Notes: generated from the letters alone by a model not told the origin. 64,000 nucleotides of DNA from Rhynchopus sp. YZ270_cl-10 (GCA_964035575.1 OZ037850.1:372001-436000); one strand, 5' to 3'. Positions 32,261-43,311 are shown, numbered from the stretch's first letter. Translations and numbers: made by a program.

Positions 32261-34988
32261 ACCAATACAACCAAGTTTTCAAAAAACTTATATTCAGTGA
32301 AAGAACTTATTATTTGCGCACGCGCGCACGATTTTGGGATCCCCAAATAACGAGAACCAAAATAAAAAGTTGTTCTGCCCTAAAAGAAAGAAATAAACAT
32401 AACCTAAGCTCCTCTGTGCTCAGACACCTTAATTAGGTCGTAAGAAGTCACCAAAAAAATCTACATTAGTGGTGCTCCGGGAGGGGTCGATATTGACAGG
32501 TCGCTGACACGTCGCTGAAAGGTCGCTGACCGACTTCCGAAAGCACCAATTAGGTCAAAAAGCACCGTGTGGTGTTGGTATATTAATTGACAAGCGTCAT
32601 ATGCAAGAGAAAATAGAGAGAAAGAAACAAAACTTTTCTTATTCTTGACGCTTCAAACGCATATGGTATTTACGTCCATAGCAAATATTGCAGTATCACG
32701 AAAAGTGCCCAGAGAAGGGGGCACGGTACGGCAGAGTAATGGAGCTCGTTAGATGAGAGCGTTTGACCGAGCTTGTTCCTTTTGTCAAACTGCACAGGAT
32801 AAATCTTCCAAAGTTCTACGTGTGAAAAAAGTAGATATCGAGTTTTCAAAAAATCTTAATTAGGGGGGCCAAAAAAATTCACTCAATATCGAAAGAAAAA
32901 AAAACGAAATAATGTGAACACAGGACAGTCCCACACGAGTACACTATAGCGAAAGGACGTAGAGTCGCAAAGAGAGTGTAGACGGGTATATCAACGCCCA
33001 TACGCGCAATAAAGAAAAAAAAGTCACAAAAAATAATCTCTTTTTTTGTGAGAAACTTGAGTTTTTTCTTCATTGGTTTCAAGGAATAAAAGCGAAAAGA
33101 CCACTTTCCTGCATTCAAAAAAATACAATCAATACACACTACCGTTTTTGTTGGACCGGACAAATACCCCAAATTCCATTTTCGGCCAAACGTCCCAAAA
33201 AATACCATCTACGGTTACCTCCTTTTTTTTTTTTTTGCATCCATAAGGCATTAGACGTGCAAAACACCACAATTCTGAACCTCCACACACACACACACAC
33301 CCCCCGTCCTGGGCTGGACGGTAAATTGCATCCGGGGGTATATGGCGCCTCCAGAAGCCCTATGAAGAACACTGAGGGTTAAACGTCACCCCCCTTTTTT
33401 CCCCTTTTGTTTTGTGACGGTCAGTCCAGTGGGCAACCTGCATTGCACCTCGCAGGCCCCATTGCCACACCCTGGGTGGTGAAGTGTGCCGACTGTACAA
33501 CTGCCCAAAGTCAGGCCAAGCTCATTGCACTGAGGGAGCTTGCCACATCCTCGGGTGAGGTGTGCTGCCTGGAAAGACATTCAACTTTTATTTAGCCATA
33601 GTACCTTTTTTCCGCAGAGACTGTTCAAAATGGTCACAGGCGCCGCAGCTACACCACTAGTTGGTGTTTCATGGTAAGTGCGTCATACCGCCATGTATCA
33701 CAGGGCAGGTGCCCGCGAAGATGAAAACCCCACAGGGTGAAGATCAAATCCTGATGTTGAATGACGGTTGGAGAAATTGATTTTGTATACCCCCCGCTCC
33801 AATCGTCCGCGAAGAACCCTCCCAGGGGTGGGCGGGCACCCTGGGGTTTTTTCCATTTTTTTGGATCGGGCACCCGGGTTTTTTCTAAGGATTTTTACAG
33901 GCAATTTTTGGATTTTTCTGAGAACACGCTGCCCCCCTGCCGAAATATGTTCTCGGTTTTCCCTTTTCGGGGGGTTTTTTTTTTGGCCTTTTTCGGGTTT
34001 TCCGAGCTTTTACCCTCACTGTCACGGGGTCATTTTGAAAAAATGGGCAAGTTCTTGGCTGATACACGTTTTGGTCATTACCACCAGCGAGTTGCTTAGC
34101 GGGGTTAAATTGAACTATGATTCTGGACCCACTGTAACGTGAACCGCCCTCGAAATTCAAGAAGGGGTCCTAAACCCGGGCGCGCTACGCGCTACGTGCA
34201 CCCCGAATGTTCGGGAGGAATATAAAACGGCGCCGCAGGCGGAAAAAAAATAGGGTACAGTATAAAAAATGCAGCTTTACACCACAAAGCCACTCAGCGA
34301 ATCCTTTTTTGCAGAGCAAAAAAGGGAAAATGGCGCCGCAGGCAAATTTTTTTATAAGGTGCAGCCCTGGGCGGCGCGGAATTATTTTCTTTTTCGTTCC
34401 TCAGTGCCGTCAGGGCCTGCCCAAGTGCGCCAACGCAATGCACTTTGCTACCACCGTGGTAGCGAGCACTTGCAGCACTGCAAGAAGCAAGGTTCCCTCG
34501 ACGTTTGCAGTCACACGCACCATACTGTATTATTATTTATTCTGTTGTGCGGGAGGTGAAAGGGACGAGACCGAAGGAAGCGGGGTGGAGACTTTTTTTG
34601 TTCATTATGGCTTGGTACCGCACTCCCCGGGCAGAGTGCGAGTTATTCTCAGCCACACGGGGCCCTGCCCGACCCCCCAGACTTTTTCCCCTAAGAAAAA
34701 CCCTTAGAAAAATAAATTTTCCCCGTATAAAATCCTTAGAAAATATAATTTTCCCCCCGTGTAAAATCCTTAGAAAAAATAAAATCAAATCAAAATCGGG
34801 CCCCGGGCACCCACTTTAGGCCCAGGCCTGAACCCTCCCCCTTTTTATTTTATTTTATTCGTAAGGAGTCACCTAAACCGTATCAATAAGCCGTAGCCTC
34901 TCCCTCAATATGGCTGGTAGAAGTGACAAGTGGGCCATACTCCGTTCAGGCGTTACCCACTTTAAACCCGATATCAAACACACACCCC
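32261..34988. other. gene-poor region with GC-rich coding-like islands
   Basis: Holds a family A relative (32402-32433), a MITE (32470-32549) and a block at 33307-33370 shared with 20808. Three GC-rich islands (33410-33600, 33640-34200, 34290-34700) stand out. On the plus strand 33407-33595 reads with good codon texture (CADCTTAQSQAKLIALREL) and follows a pyrimidine tract and AG. Around 34395-34500 a frame gives ALCYHRGSEHLQHC. I recognise no domain and could not link them into a gene; they may be element-borne. Confidence 0.4.
32470..32549. mobile_element. MITE related to the 23107 element
   Basis: GGTGCTCCGGGA at the left pairs with TTCCGAAAGCACC at the right; the interior repeats AGGTCGCTGA three times. 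Confidence 0.6.
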
Positions 34989-35612
34989 TTAATGAACGTA
35001 CTGCACAGGGCTGTCGTGGGAGTAGGGGTTGAAGCGGAAGGCGTGACCGGAGCGCTGTGGTGTGGTGGGCTCGGCACTGGAGGATTCACCTTCGGAGAAA
35101 CTGACGCTGTTCTCTGAGGAGACGGAGGCGGGGCTGCGGACAGCCTCTGGGAGAGGCGTGTCGACGACCTTGGCCTGCGTCAGACATGGCGTGCTGGGAG
35201 ATGTGGCTGCGGCTGCTGCAGCGCCCTCCTTCTTCCCAGCACGGCTCCGTTTCTTCTGGCTCCTCAGCGATTCCGATGAAGACACAACATTCCCTTCGCT
35301 GTCCTTCGAAAGATGCTCCGGCTTCGTACCACGAGAAAAGATGTGCGGCAACCCGCACGTCCCATCACACTGCCCGGAATAAAACTTCGGGCATTTCCTA
35401 TGAAGTGTCAGCTGTGTGTCCCAAATCACCTTGCATACAAGGCAACGCAGCCTTGCGCACATCTGCTGGTCCAGCCACTTCTTGCGCTCCCAAGCATTGT
35501 GCTTGCATGGGGCAATCTTGGTGGGAAGCTGGTTCGAGGATGATGACGACGTACTCTCCGCATGGACAGACTCTGTGCTCTCTGTGCAGACGGTGCTCTT
35601 AACGTGGCACAT
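34989..35612 (-). CDS. short zinc-finger protein, paralog 1
   Basis: An intronless frame of 207 residues. A cysteine/histidine core at residues 36-92 has two likely zinc sites: C36-x-H38 with W46, C52-x4-C57-x2-C60, then KC74-x7-C82-x3-C86-x3-H90 followed by IF. The second half is a tightened C-x7-C-x3-C-x3-H version of the CCCH finger, usually RNA-binding. Conserved words with the paralog at 38697-39350: W..LC..LRC.VC....W, H.KC..FYSG.C.G.C...HIF.RG. The rest is Ser-rich and basic, likely disordered. A long pyrimidine tract and AG sit 2 bases before the ATG. An RNA-binding regulator is plausible but unproven; I know no named family. Confidence 0.72.
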   Translation of the reverse strand: MCHVKSTVCTESTESVHAESTSSSSSNQLPTKIAPCKHNAWERKKWLDQQMCARLRCLVCKVIWDTQLTLHRKCPKFYSGQCDGTCGLPHIFSRGTKPEHLSKDSEGNVVSSSESLRSQKKRSRAGKKEGAAAAAATSPSTPCLTQAKVVDTPLPEAVRSPASVSSENSVSFSEGESSSAEPTTPQRSGHAFRFNPYSHDSPVQYVH

Positions 35613-35613
35613 T

Positions 35614-35655
35614 GCTTATGAAGGAAGAGAGAAGAGAGAAGTAAGAAGAAAGGAT
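35614..35655 (-). promoter_or_regulatory. splice-acceptor-like leader site of zinc-finger gene 1
   Basis: On the minus strand a pyrimidine tract of about 30 bases (CCTTTCTTCTTACTTCTCTC, TTCTCTCTTCC) is followed by TTCATAAG and then CAATG, the start codon. This is what a trans-splice or 5'-UTR intron acceptor looks like. Similar sites: TTTTACTCAG 18 bases before the M23 ATG, CACTTTCAG before isocitrate dehydrogenase, CCCCATCAG before the 917-residue protein. Confidence 0.55.
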
Positions 35656-37055
35656 GTGTTGTGTGGTTTGTTTCGTTCAGAGGAATCTGAAGGGGTGTCG
35701 CTAAGCGTAGAGAAGGGGAAATGTTGGTGGGAGAGAAAAATTTAAAAAAAACTATGGCTGCTGGAAAAAAAAAAGTGAAGTTGAGAGTTCAAAACACCTC
35801 TGGGAAGCAGGCACTGACACTCCGCCGGTTATCGAAAAACCCCCCCGGAGTACTGCAGGGTGGTAGCGAATTGCTGACAGGGAACAAAGGACAGAGGAAA
35901 AAAAAAAATGGGGGGGAGGGGCGACGTTTTTTATCGTTTTCGACAATCACCTACCCGAGGTAGGTTTTGTACACATTCTCAGAAGGCGTATTTTTTTTTC
36001 TCTTCCCTTTTTTAAAAACTCGGTTGTATTTGTATAGCCACCCGAGGATGAACTCCACTATAACTTTTTTGTTTTGGTCGCACCGACAATCACCTAAGTA
36101 CCCACCTTGGGTAACCAGGATCTGTTAGTGTCTCATTTGCCCAAGCCTTTGTACTACATAAGGTAGAGACACAGTCCGTCCTCAACCCTTAAGAGCAGCT
36201 TTTTATGAAAAAAAGATCGGGTCTTTTGTTTGTGCGCATCCGGAAGACAAAAAGGTGAAGAAAAAAAAAAATGTGTTAAACTGAAGTATGGTTGTGGTTA
36301 ATTGAGTACTCAAAGAAAACAACCAAGCTTCTGTCTTTTTTTTTCAATCCGTTTTTTTTTTTTTTATGTTTGCCCGCAGCGCTGCCTCCAATCTTTAGAA
36401 TTTGACAAATTGTTTCAAAAAATCCTCCAAAGTAGTCCGCACATGAGTGTTATTCACTTTGTGAGGCTACAGAAGGAAGGGTCTTTTTTGTGGTAGGTTA
36501 CAGTCAAGAGACTGCCCTATGTACGAAGAGAGGGGGAAAGGGTCAGAGGTGAATGGGATGGGGGGGTACAGCCGATGTGGCTTTGAGCGACTCTGGGCTG
36601 ACTGCACTTTTTATTATCTTTCTTTTTCTGCAGGTAATCCTGTCTCGCTGACTAGGAATCATCCCTGCGTGCAGAAAAAAGAAAACAAGAAATGGTTTAG
36701 TGCAGACACCATGACGTCAAAAAAAAAAATATTTCATTTACTTTCTTTTCTAAACGAAAAGAAGGTAAAGAGGGTGCGAAAAATGTGCCCTTGCTTCTTT
36801 TTGATTTACAATACAAAGCCTCTTTTCGTGACAGTGTACCAAACAAAGGTATGCAGCATTGGATTTACAAAGCGTGGGTGTGGTGCATTGGCGCAGCATT
36901 TCAAACAATCAACACCCTTCTGTTAATCAACAGGGGCCTTGCGGTGAATTTTGCTGTGAAAATGAAAACAAAAGAGTAGATTCACATTACTTCCAGTTCA
37001 CGAGAAGTGAAAGTATATGAATCTAATCTGTGAAAATGAAAACAAAAGAGTTTAT

Positions 37056-37090
37056 AAAATGATCCTAAGCCTCTCGTGCTTTGTCACCTT
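37056..37090 (+). repeat. family A hairpin
   Basis: AAATGATCCTAAGCCTCTCG then TGCTTTGTCACCTT. One base of the right arm has drifted. Confidence 0.85.
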
Positions 37091-37939
37091 AAACAAAATT
37101 GACTAAATACAAAGCCCTCTCATAACAGTGTACTTCGATACACTGTCACGAGAGGGATTTGTATGTGAACAAAAGGTGGGATATTTGATGAAGTGAAACA
37201 CGAAACCACAACTGCGGGGGGTGGAAAAAGGGGGTCAGGAAGGGGGGGAAAGGAGAAGTTGGCACAAATACAAAAAAAAAGCCACCTTGAAAAATTCAAT
37301 TCCTATTCGTTCCCTTGCAAAGAAAGCATGAGGGGGATTCCTTTCTGTTCACCAATGAGATTCATTTCATGCCTGTGGTTGTAAAATGTTTGGACCGTAG
37401 TAAGTATCAAATGGACCCCGAAAATCGTAAAAGGACCAAAATTAATACGAAACCAAACTATTTCCGAATCACGGTACCTTCAATTCAGGAACAAACAACA
37501 AAATAAAAACAAAATTGCAGAGTGACACACTTAACTACCACAAAAAAAAAAAAAAAGAAACGTTTTTACAAATGAACCTAAGTCTCTCATACTTAGTTAC
37601 CTTGGAAAAACAAAAATGAGGGGGGAACGGTCAAATTGTACACCTAATAAGACTCACCAGCCGGGAAATGAACAGAAGCTGTCCAAGAAAATCTTGGTAT
37701 ATCAGCCATTCCCAGACTGTGACTTCGGAGTCATAACAAAGACTCAAATAGCTTGAGAAAAGGAAGGTTGTGTACAAACAGACGCAACAAACGGTATGGC
37801 GTTGAGAGAAAGGTGAAATATAAAGAATATATTCATTTTTCTTTCGATTCATGAGAACAGAAAGTGTTTGAAAGATTATTCTACAGGTGAATCAACTTCG
37901 CAGGGAGGGGATGGGATGCAGTTGAACACATAAACCTTT

Positions 37940-38076
37940 AGGCTGATTGACGCCGGGCTTGGTCGGTGGTGATCGACGGTGATCGGTGCGTGAGCGGTGG
38001 TGATCGGTGGTGATCCATTTAAATCAGTGGTAAAAAGTGACAAAATGGGCAAACCATCTCGACGTCAATCAGCCTA
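37940..38076. mobile_element. MITE with TAGGCTGATTGACG ends
   Basis: TAGGCTGATTGACG at the left is inverted as CGTCAATCAGCCTA at the right, 14 of 14. The interior carries repeated GGTGATCGG motifs. Non-coding. Confidence 0.8.
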
Positions 38077-38230
38077 GACCTTATAAACCAAACCTGGGGA
38101 GGGGGGAAAGGGGGAAGGGGGAAACATAAGAATGGAAAGATATACGAGACATCCAAAAAAAAAAATGGGCAAATTTGATTTAATTTCATATTTTCAAAGA
38201 ACAGAAAGCACAAAAAAAAGAAAAGTTTAT

Positions 38231-38268
38231 AAGATGACTCTAATAAGCCTCTCGTGCTTAGTCACCTT
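38231..38268 (+). repeat. family A hairpin
   Basis: AAGATGACTCTAATAAGCCT then CTCGTGCTTAGTCACCTT. A 3-base insertion lengthens the left arm. Confidence 0.85.
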
Positions 38269-38696
38269 GATCACTCGATCGAAAAAAGGAAGAAAGAAAA
38301 GTTGAAAGATGAATATGCCTCAAGTGCATACACATCTTTTCTACAACTGTATAAAAAAAAATTAGCAACGTCGCTGCGTAGGTGGAGGAGCTGGCAAACG
38401 CAAGCAAAAAGGGGAAAAAAAGCAGTCACACCAACGACCTCTGCCCTAAGTGAACGACGTATTGTGTTTTAAATTTTTTGCATTTTTTGCAAATAAAGAA
38501 AATGCGAGAAAATGCGAGAAAAAGGAACAACCGGCGGGATCTCACTTTTCCCGAACAGTTAACAAAATAGAAAACTTGAAGACACGAATATGCCTCGCAC
38601 AGGTCGCTACCATCACCATCAATTGGGGACAAATATGAGGTAGAAAATAGCCTCCTTCCCTGTGGCCAGATCGCAGGTTTTCGCTGAGAAAACGCC

Positions 38697-39350
38697 CTAT
38701 TCGTCATCGCTGCTGTCAGAGCAGGTTGAGGGGTCATCTGTGTCGGGCTTTTTTCTGTTCTTTGGCTTTAGGGTCCTAAGAGATTTGAGGGAGTATGAGA
38801 TGACTTCGCCGTTTTCATTGAGAACTATGTTCTCTGGAAGCACGCCACGTGCAAAAATATGTGTCCGCGTGCACGCACCCACACACGACCCTGAATAGAA
38901 CTCAGAGCATTTGCTGTGCGCACTCAACGCCGTTCTCCACGTCGCCGAACACACATGGCACCTCAACTTCACACACATATGCTCTTCTAACCACCTCCGC
39001 ACCGACCACATATTGTGTGCACATGGCGGAACCTGTGTCAAAGGCTTTGCTTTTACTTTGCTCTCCTCCTGAACACAAGGCACTTCTGCTTTTATGGGCG
39101 AAACTCCAGCGACGGACGTAGGAACTAAGGAGGCTACCTGAGTGTTTGCCATCCAGAGGAGCTGGTTTTGTGCCAGGAGGAGCTGTGCCTGCGACTGTCT
39201 GATTGCAAGGAGGTGTGCTGCGCGAAGCAAAGCATCCTGTGCAAAGACCTGTGGGGTGAGCTGTCCTAACGGTCCATAGAGGGTCGGCTGGCAGTGAGGT
39301 TGCTGCATCTGCTGAAGGGTCTGCAACATAAGGTGGTTCGTAGGAAGCAT
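38697..39350 (-). CDS. short zinc-finger protein, paralog 2
   Basis: Intronless, 217 residues from the ATG at 39350 (the frame opens further upstream without an ATG). The N-terminal 80 residues are Gln/Leu-rich (LLRAAHLLAIRQSQAQLLLA), probably helical or an interaction region. The zinc core matches paralog 1 in spacing: C110-x-H112, C126-x4-C131-x2-C134, then KC148-x7-C156-x3-C160-x3-H164-IF. A shared element after it (LPENIVLNENGEVISYSLKS against KPEHLSKDSEGNVVSSSESL) shows the homology goes beyond the finger. The acidic C-terminus ends SDSSDDE. Possibly an RNA-binding post-transcriptional regulator. The paralogs are 3 kb apart in tandem, so a duplication is likely, but they are well diverged. 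Confidence 0.75.
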   Translation of the reverse strand: MLPTNHLMLQTLQQMQQPHCQPTLYGPLGQLTPQVFAQDALLRAAHLLAIRQSQAQLLLAQNQLLWMANTQVASLVPTSVAGVSPIKAEVPCVQEESKVKAKPLTQVPPCAHNMWSVRRWLEEHMCVKLRCHVCSATWRTALSAHSKCSEFYSGSCVGACTRTHIFARGVLPENIVLNENGEVISYSLKSLRTLKPKNRKKPDTDDPSTCSDSSDDE

Positions 39351-39540
39351 AGTTCTATTATATTTTGTATTCAAACAAAATACCAAGATGTTTTATAAAC
39401 CTGCTATGTTGGTGGAGATCCCAAAAAAATACCAAAAAAAAGTTTCCGTTCTTTTTCTTCCCATTTTTGGGAGGCGCAAATGCGGTTAGATTCGGGATTT
39501 CATCCCCTTTAAAAATAAATACAAAAAAATAAAGGTAATC

Positions 39541-42500
39541 TTATTCAAAGAGAAGCCGCCTGCGTTCTACCACGAGAACTTCTTGCCAAGGGGTTTTCAT
39601 CGTGGCGTACTTAGTATCTACAACCCTTCCTTTGGACCAGCTGCCCTGCTTGGCGGCGAGCTCGCGGTTGTACTGGGATTTGGGTTGGAGGTGGGAATCT
39701 TTTCTCCCTTTTCCGTGGTTCTGGTGCACAGCTATGATGGTATCGGTTGCGTCCACAGCAATGACCTCATTGGGAACAGGCTTGTCGCGGTTCGCCTTGC
39801 TCACAAACCAGTTGTCGAAGGCGACCCCACCGACCATGAAGTCGGGCAGTTTATCCCACTTAAAAAGCGCGCGACTCACTGCAAAATAGTCTTCAGCATT
39901 TGTTTGGTACTTCTGCCCCTTCTTTGCCAATCTCGCAAGCGTCGAGTCCAAGCGTGCCTCTGACACCTTCAAGTCCACCCCGCCATCAGAAGGCATATCG
40001 ACGTTGATGCGTTGTCCTACAACAAGCAGTCGTGCATCCTCTGTCTGTTGTTTGGCGACCTTTGCGAAACGCATTGAAGCGGCTAAGGAGCTGACCTGAG
40101 GTGGAAGGGGAGGAGGAATTGGGAGGAGTGAAAAATGATGAAAAAGTGACAACACAACCGAGGCAACTACACTACTCCAACAATTTATCAGAAAAAAACA
40201 AAACAAAACAAACAAAGGAATACAGTCCCGGCTATTTTGCATAGGCTCTTAAATGGGTAGTTTGTATTTATACGGGTTTCTATTTCGTGAATATTTAATT
40301 TATTTTTTTAGCGCTGCAAATTTTGCCAAATAATTATTTAATTTTTGTGGCGGGCCCGCTAGGGCAGACGGTACGGTACAGAAGCTGAGGCAGGGCGGGG
40401 AGGGGCGGCGTCGGAGGAGGAGGAAAAGGGTGGTTTACTTTATTTTTATGAAGGTTATTTTTTGCCTGGTGAGGGGTGGGGTGCTGCTTTTTCTAAATTG
40501 CTTTTTTCAACTTACCTTCCTTCACCCCCCCTGTAAGGGCAACCGAAGGTGAAGTAAGGTATAGTATTGAAATCGATGTGGGGGGCTCAATAGCCTCTGC
40601 GGCCATCCTTCCCGCCATTTCGAGGGCAATGTCGATCGGATGTGTGGATGTTCCGCTCATATTATAGTTTTGTGAAGGAGTGTGTGGGCGAAGTGGGCGA
40701 GTGTGTGTGGGTGAAGGAGTGTCTGTGGGGTTAACGGTAGTAAACTGGGTTTCGTGGGTCACTAATAAGCGAGGTTTTTATTTCATGAATAATTAATTAA
40801 TTTTTGGCGGCTTCACGAAATAGAAACCCGGATTATTATAGTCGGGACTGTAGTTATTGATGCAGGCTCGACTGAGTTTGTATTGCATTTCATTGTAGTA
40901 CTTTGAGGCTGCAGGGGGTGTAGGCGAAGGGGGAGTGTCATACCAATGACGAAGTGTACAGAATGTCTGAGTTGGAGTACACAACCATCTCGGGCTGCTC
41001 CCCCCACAGCTCCTCGCCCTTCTCGAAGGCGAGAGAGAAGAGGCCTCGGTAGGTAGGCTGCGTGGGGAACTTCTTGTGATGTTCGAATCTGATTGAGAAA
41101 AAAAAGGGGTTATTACGTCCAAAGATTCTGCTTAGGTGCGTTGCACACCTCATTTTTCTTCAATCTTCATTGGTGTGGCCGACCCCAAAATAGCAGAAAA
41201 TGGCAGAAAATAGCACCCCCTTCAGCCACACATTCATATAAGCTTTTGTTTTACTTACAGTCCCGCCTATTATTAATAGCGTTTTATTTTATAAAATCCT
41301 AATTAGTGACGTTCTAATTTATAAAGTCGTGAATTAATTTATTTTTCGGGGGGGAATACTAAGTTATTGAATTTATTTTCCCCGGCGGAGCCGAAAAAAA
41401 ATTTTTTGCCTGCACAAGTGACGACGGGTTTGTGCGGGTTCTGTTGGAGGAATATGTGGAAAAGGAGGTGTGTAATCAGTGATACACGGAGGTAAAAAAC
41501 GGTGCGGTCGGTGGTGGCTGTGCGGACGCGCATGCCGTTCACCTCCATGGTCTATTTCGCCCACGAGATGAAAAGACCTGGCACCAGGAGTCGGTTACAC
41601 CGAGGCGTGTCCCGCCTCGTCTTCACCACCATCCCCCTCGCAAGCGACGCAAATCGGTTGGCTGTTGAACTTGCGGGTCATCCCCGTAAGGTTGAGAAAC
41701 CTCTTCAGCTCCTCGGGGTTCAAAAGAGCCTTGGGTGAAGTACGAACCGCTCTCTTTTTGTGGGTTTTGTACTTGGAGATGGTGGGAGCAGAAATATGGC
41801 GTCCTGGGTGAGCGTCATTCCACCACGCCATCACATCAGCGTGCGGTCTGTCATCAGTGCCTGCGTCCGCCGATGAACGGTGAGGCTGGCACTTTCAACT
41901 TCTCTGTCATCCGCCATGGCGTTGTCTGTGATGGTGACAATCTCCGGGGCGGTGAGGACAGCCTGCTCGACGATGGTCACATCTTCGGCATATTTCTTTC
42001 ATTTTTTCCGTTCATTCCGTGGTGGAGACAGACATGATGGTCGGAGAGAAAGATGCAGATAGTCTTGTAGAGATTCAGACTGGGATTTGGGTGGACAAGC
42101 TAATTTATAAAATCTTAATTAGTGACGTTCTAATTTATAAAGTCGCTAATTAAATATTTTCAGATTTGGTCGAATTTATAAATTAGAAATTCACTAATTA
42201 GAGGCGGGACTGTATAGACTACCCCAACAATCAATGCCTATATCACACACTTCCTCATACCAATATTTCAAAAACGGAAAAAAATACCCCTCTTTTTCAC
42301 ATACTCATTGAAGGTAGGAATATCAGCATCAGTCGTTGCTTCTTGCCCAATGTGATCGTGTGGTTCGATAAACATAAACGGTTTGACCGGTGAATCCAAC
42401 GCCTTCCATGCTGTAAGAAGCCTGTCATAGGAGAGTTTCGACTCTGTGTATAGACTGTGAGATTTGTTGAATGGTTTGGGCGAGCCGAACAGAGGGGTGT

Positions 42501-43311
42501 GGTCACCTAGCCACTGCTTTGGGTCGATGGGTACGTAGGCGGCCTGACGCGCTTCGAGGAAGCTCCCCCAGCAGCTGTCCTCATCACTGCAGTCCTCTCG
42601 GATGAATAATTCAAACTCTGTCATCCCTTCGGTTGGCTCCTTAAAGCGGCAGCTCAAATCCCCTTTTCCTTCTTTGGCTTGTGCAGCGTCTACCAAGCCT
42701 ACGAATTTCCCTGCACCATCGCGACCGACGCCTTTCATTAGGATCGTGTGTTTGTGTCCAATTAAATCCCACTTCTCCTCCGACGACACAGCGCGCCCCT
42801 GCGCAACCAACTTCGCCTCCCGGTTCAACCCCAGATACGTTCCACACCACGACCGTAAGGTGTGGTGCTTGCTCTTCGAGAGGTGCACCTTCCAGGTTTT
42901 CTCTGCCAAAGATGCGGTGCCAGATTCGGTATCATAAACGCGGGACACCCATTTGCCATTCGGGGCACGCAAGCCGACCATATCACCTTCCGAAAGATCG
43001 TCAAGGGAAAGCTTTTTCCATCCTTTCAGGTTTTTTGTGTGTTTGGAGTGGTGTTTTTCGTGTTTCCGTTTGTGGTGTTTGCTGGAAGTTTCCGGGGCGG
43101 AGGAGAAGGAGGAGGATGATGCATCTGCAGAAGAAGCCTCATCATCGCGTCCCTGCTCCAGAGAGGTGTCGTGTTCTCTCCTCCCATGCATGTCCTTCAT
43201 GTGCTTCCCCTCCGGCATATTCAAATGCAAATAAGGCCCAAACACAACAATCGGAACCGCCCCCATAATCAGTACAACGAGAAAGCATATGACCTGGGTG
43301 CTCCGCTTCAT
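39541..43311 (-). CDS. type II membrane glycosyltransferase-like protein with beta-trefoil-like stem
   Basis: Three exons (42305-43311, 40944-41088, 39541-40095), donors GTATGT and GTATGA, phases 2 and 0, total 568 residues. Residues 6-28 form a signal anchor; a Ser/His/Lys-rich stem follows. Residues about 108-240 (GDMVGLRAPNGKWVSRVYD, CGTYLGLNREAKLVAQG) resemble a fascin-like beta-trefoil. From about 265 the chain fits an uncharacterised nucleotide-sugar transferase-like family: SYDRLLTAWKALDS, MVVYSNSDILYTSSL, LLVVGQRINVDM, FDNWFVSKA (about 477) and VIAVDATDTIIAVHQNH (about 495-511). A Golgi or ER lumenal enzyme is likely; donor and acceptor sugars are unknown. An acceptor-like TTCATTTTGCAG lies upstream of the ATG. 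The stem-enzyme pairing is unusual. Confidence 0.82.
40096..40943 (-). other. glycosyltransferase intron 2 with inserted element
   Basis: 848 bp, donor GTATGACACTCC, acceptor CTTCCACCTCAG, phase 0. It holds an inverted family C copy (40146-40191) and the 40223-40850 TIR element. Confidence 0.8.
40223..40850. mobile_element. Tc1/pogo-like TIR element in intron 2
   Basis: Ends CAGTCCCGGCTATTTT and, from the right, CAGTCCCGACTATAATAATC, each flanked by TA. CGGGTTTCTATTTCGTGAA repeats in inverted orientation near both ends. The centre contains an unexplained frame (40493-40678, SGTSTHPIDIALEMAGRMAA). The CAGTCCCG ends are shared with 41258-42212 in the neighbouring intron. Confidence 0.85.
41089..42304 (-). 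other. glycosyltransferase intron 1 with inserted element
   Basis: 1216 bp, donor GTATGTGAAAAAG, acceptor TTTTCTCAATCAG, phase 2. Splicing restores the GAA codon. About 80% of it is the 41258-42212 element. Confidence 0.82.
41258..42212. mobile_element. Tc1/pogo-like element with decayed transposase-like frame
   Basis: Ends CAGTCCCGCCTATTATTAAT and, from the right, CAGTCCCGCCTCTAATTAGT, flanked by TA on both sides. Subterminal TAATTAGTGACGTTCTAATT TATAAAGTCG occurs at both ends in direct orientation. On the minus strand, 41595-41834 encodes MAWWNDAHPGRHISAPTISK, YKTHKKRAV, which resembles a CENP-B/pogo helix-turn-helix; an upstream frame (YAEDVTIVEQAVLTAPEIVT) is out of phase with it. No full DDE domain fits, so the element is defective. 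It carries an inverted family D copy (41849-41903). Confidence 0.8.

Larger units (their letters stand above)
35613..38696. other. intergenic, repeat-rich
   Basis: No gene supported. Contains a family D copy (35778-35825), hairpins with CACCTACCCGAGGTAGG and ACCCACCTTGGGT cores (35935-35990, 36078-36125), family B (36015-36062), a hairpin (36976-37020), family A hairpins (37056-37090, 37569-37605, 38231-38268), an inverted pair of family E ends (37108-37160, CTCTCATAACAGTGTA facing TACACTGTCACGAGAG), a MITE (37940-38076) and a hairpin (38308-38340). Confidence 0.55.

Noticed and set aside
40493-40762. Small minus-strand gene candidate
   Set aside because: It lies wholly inside a TA-flanked TIR element within a glycosyltransferase intron and matches no family.
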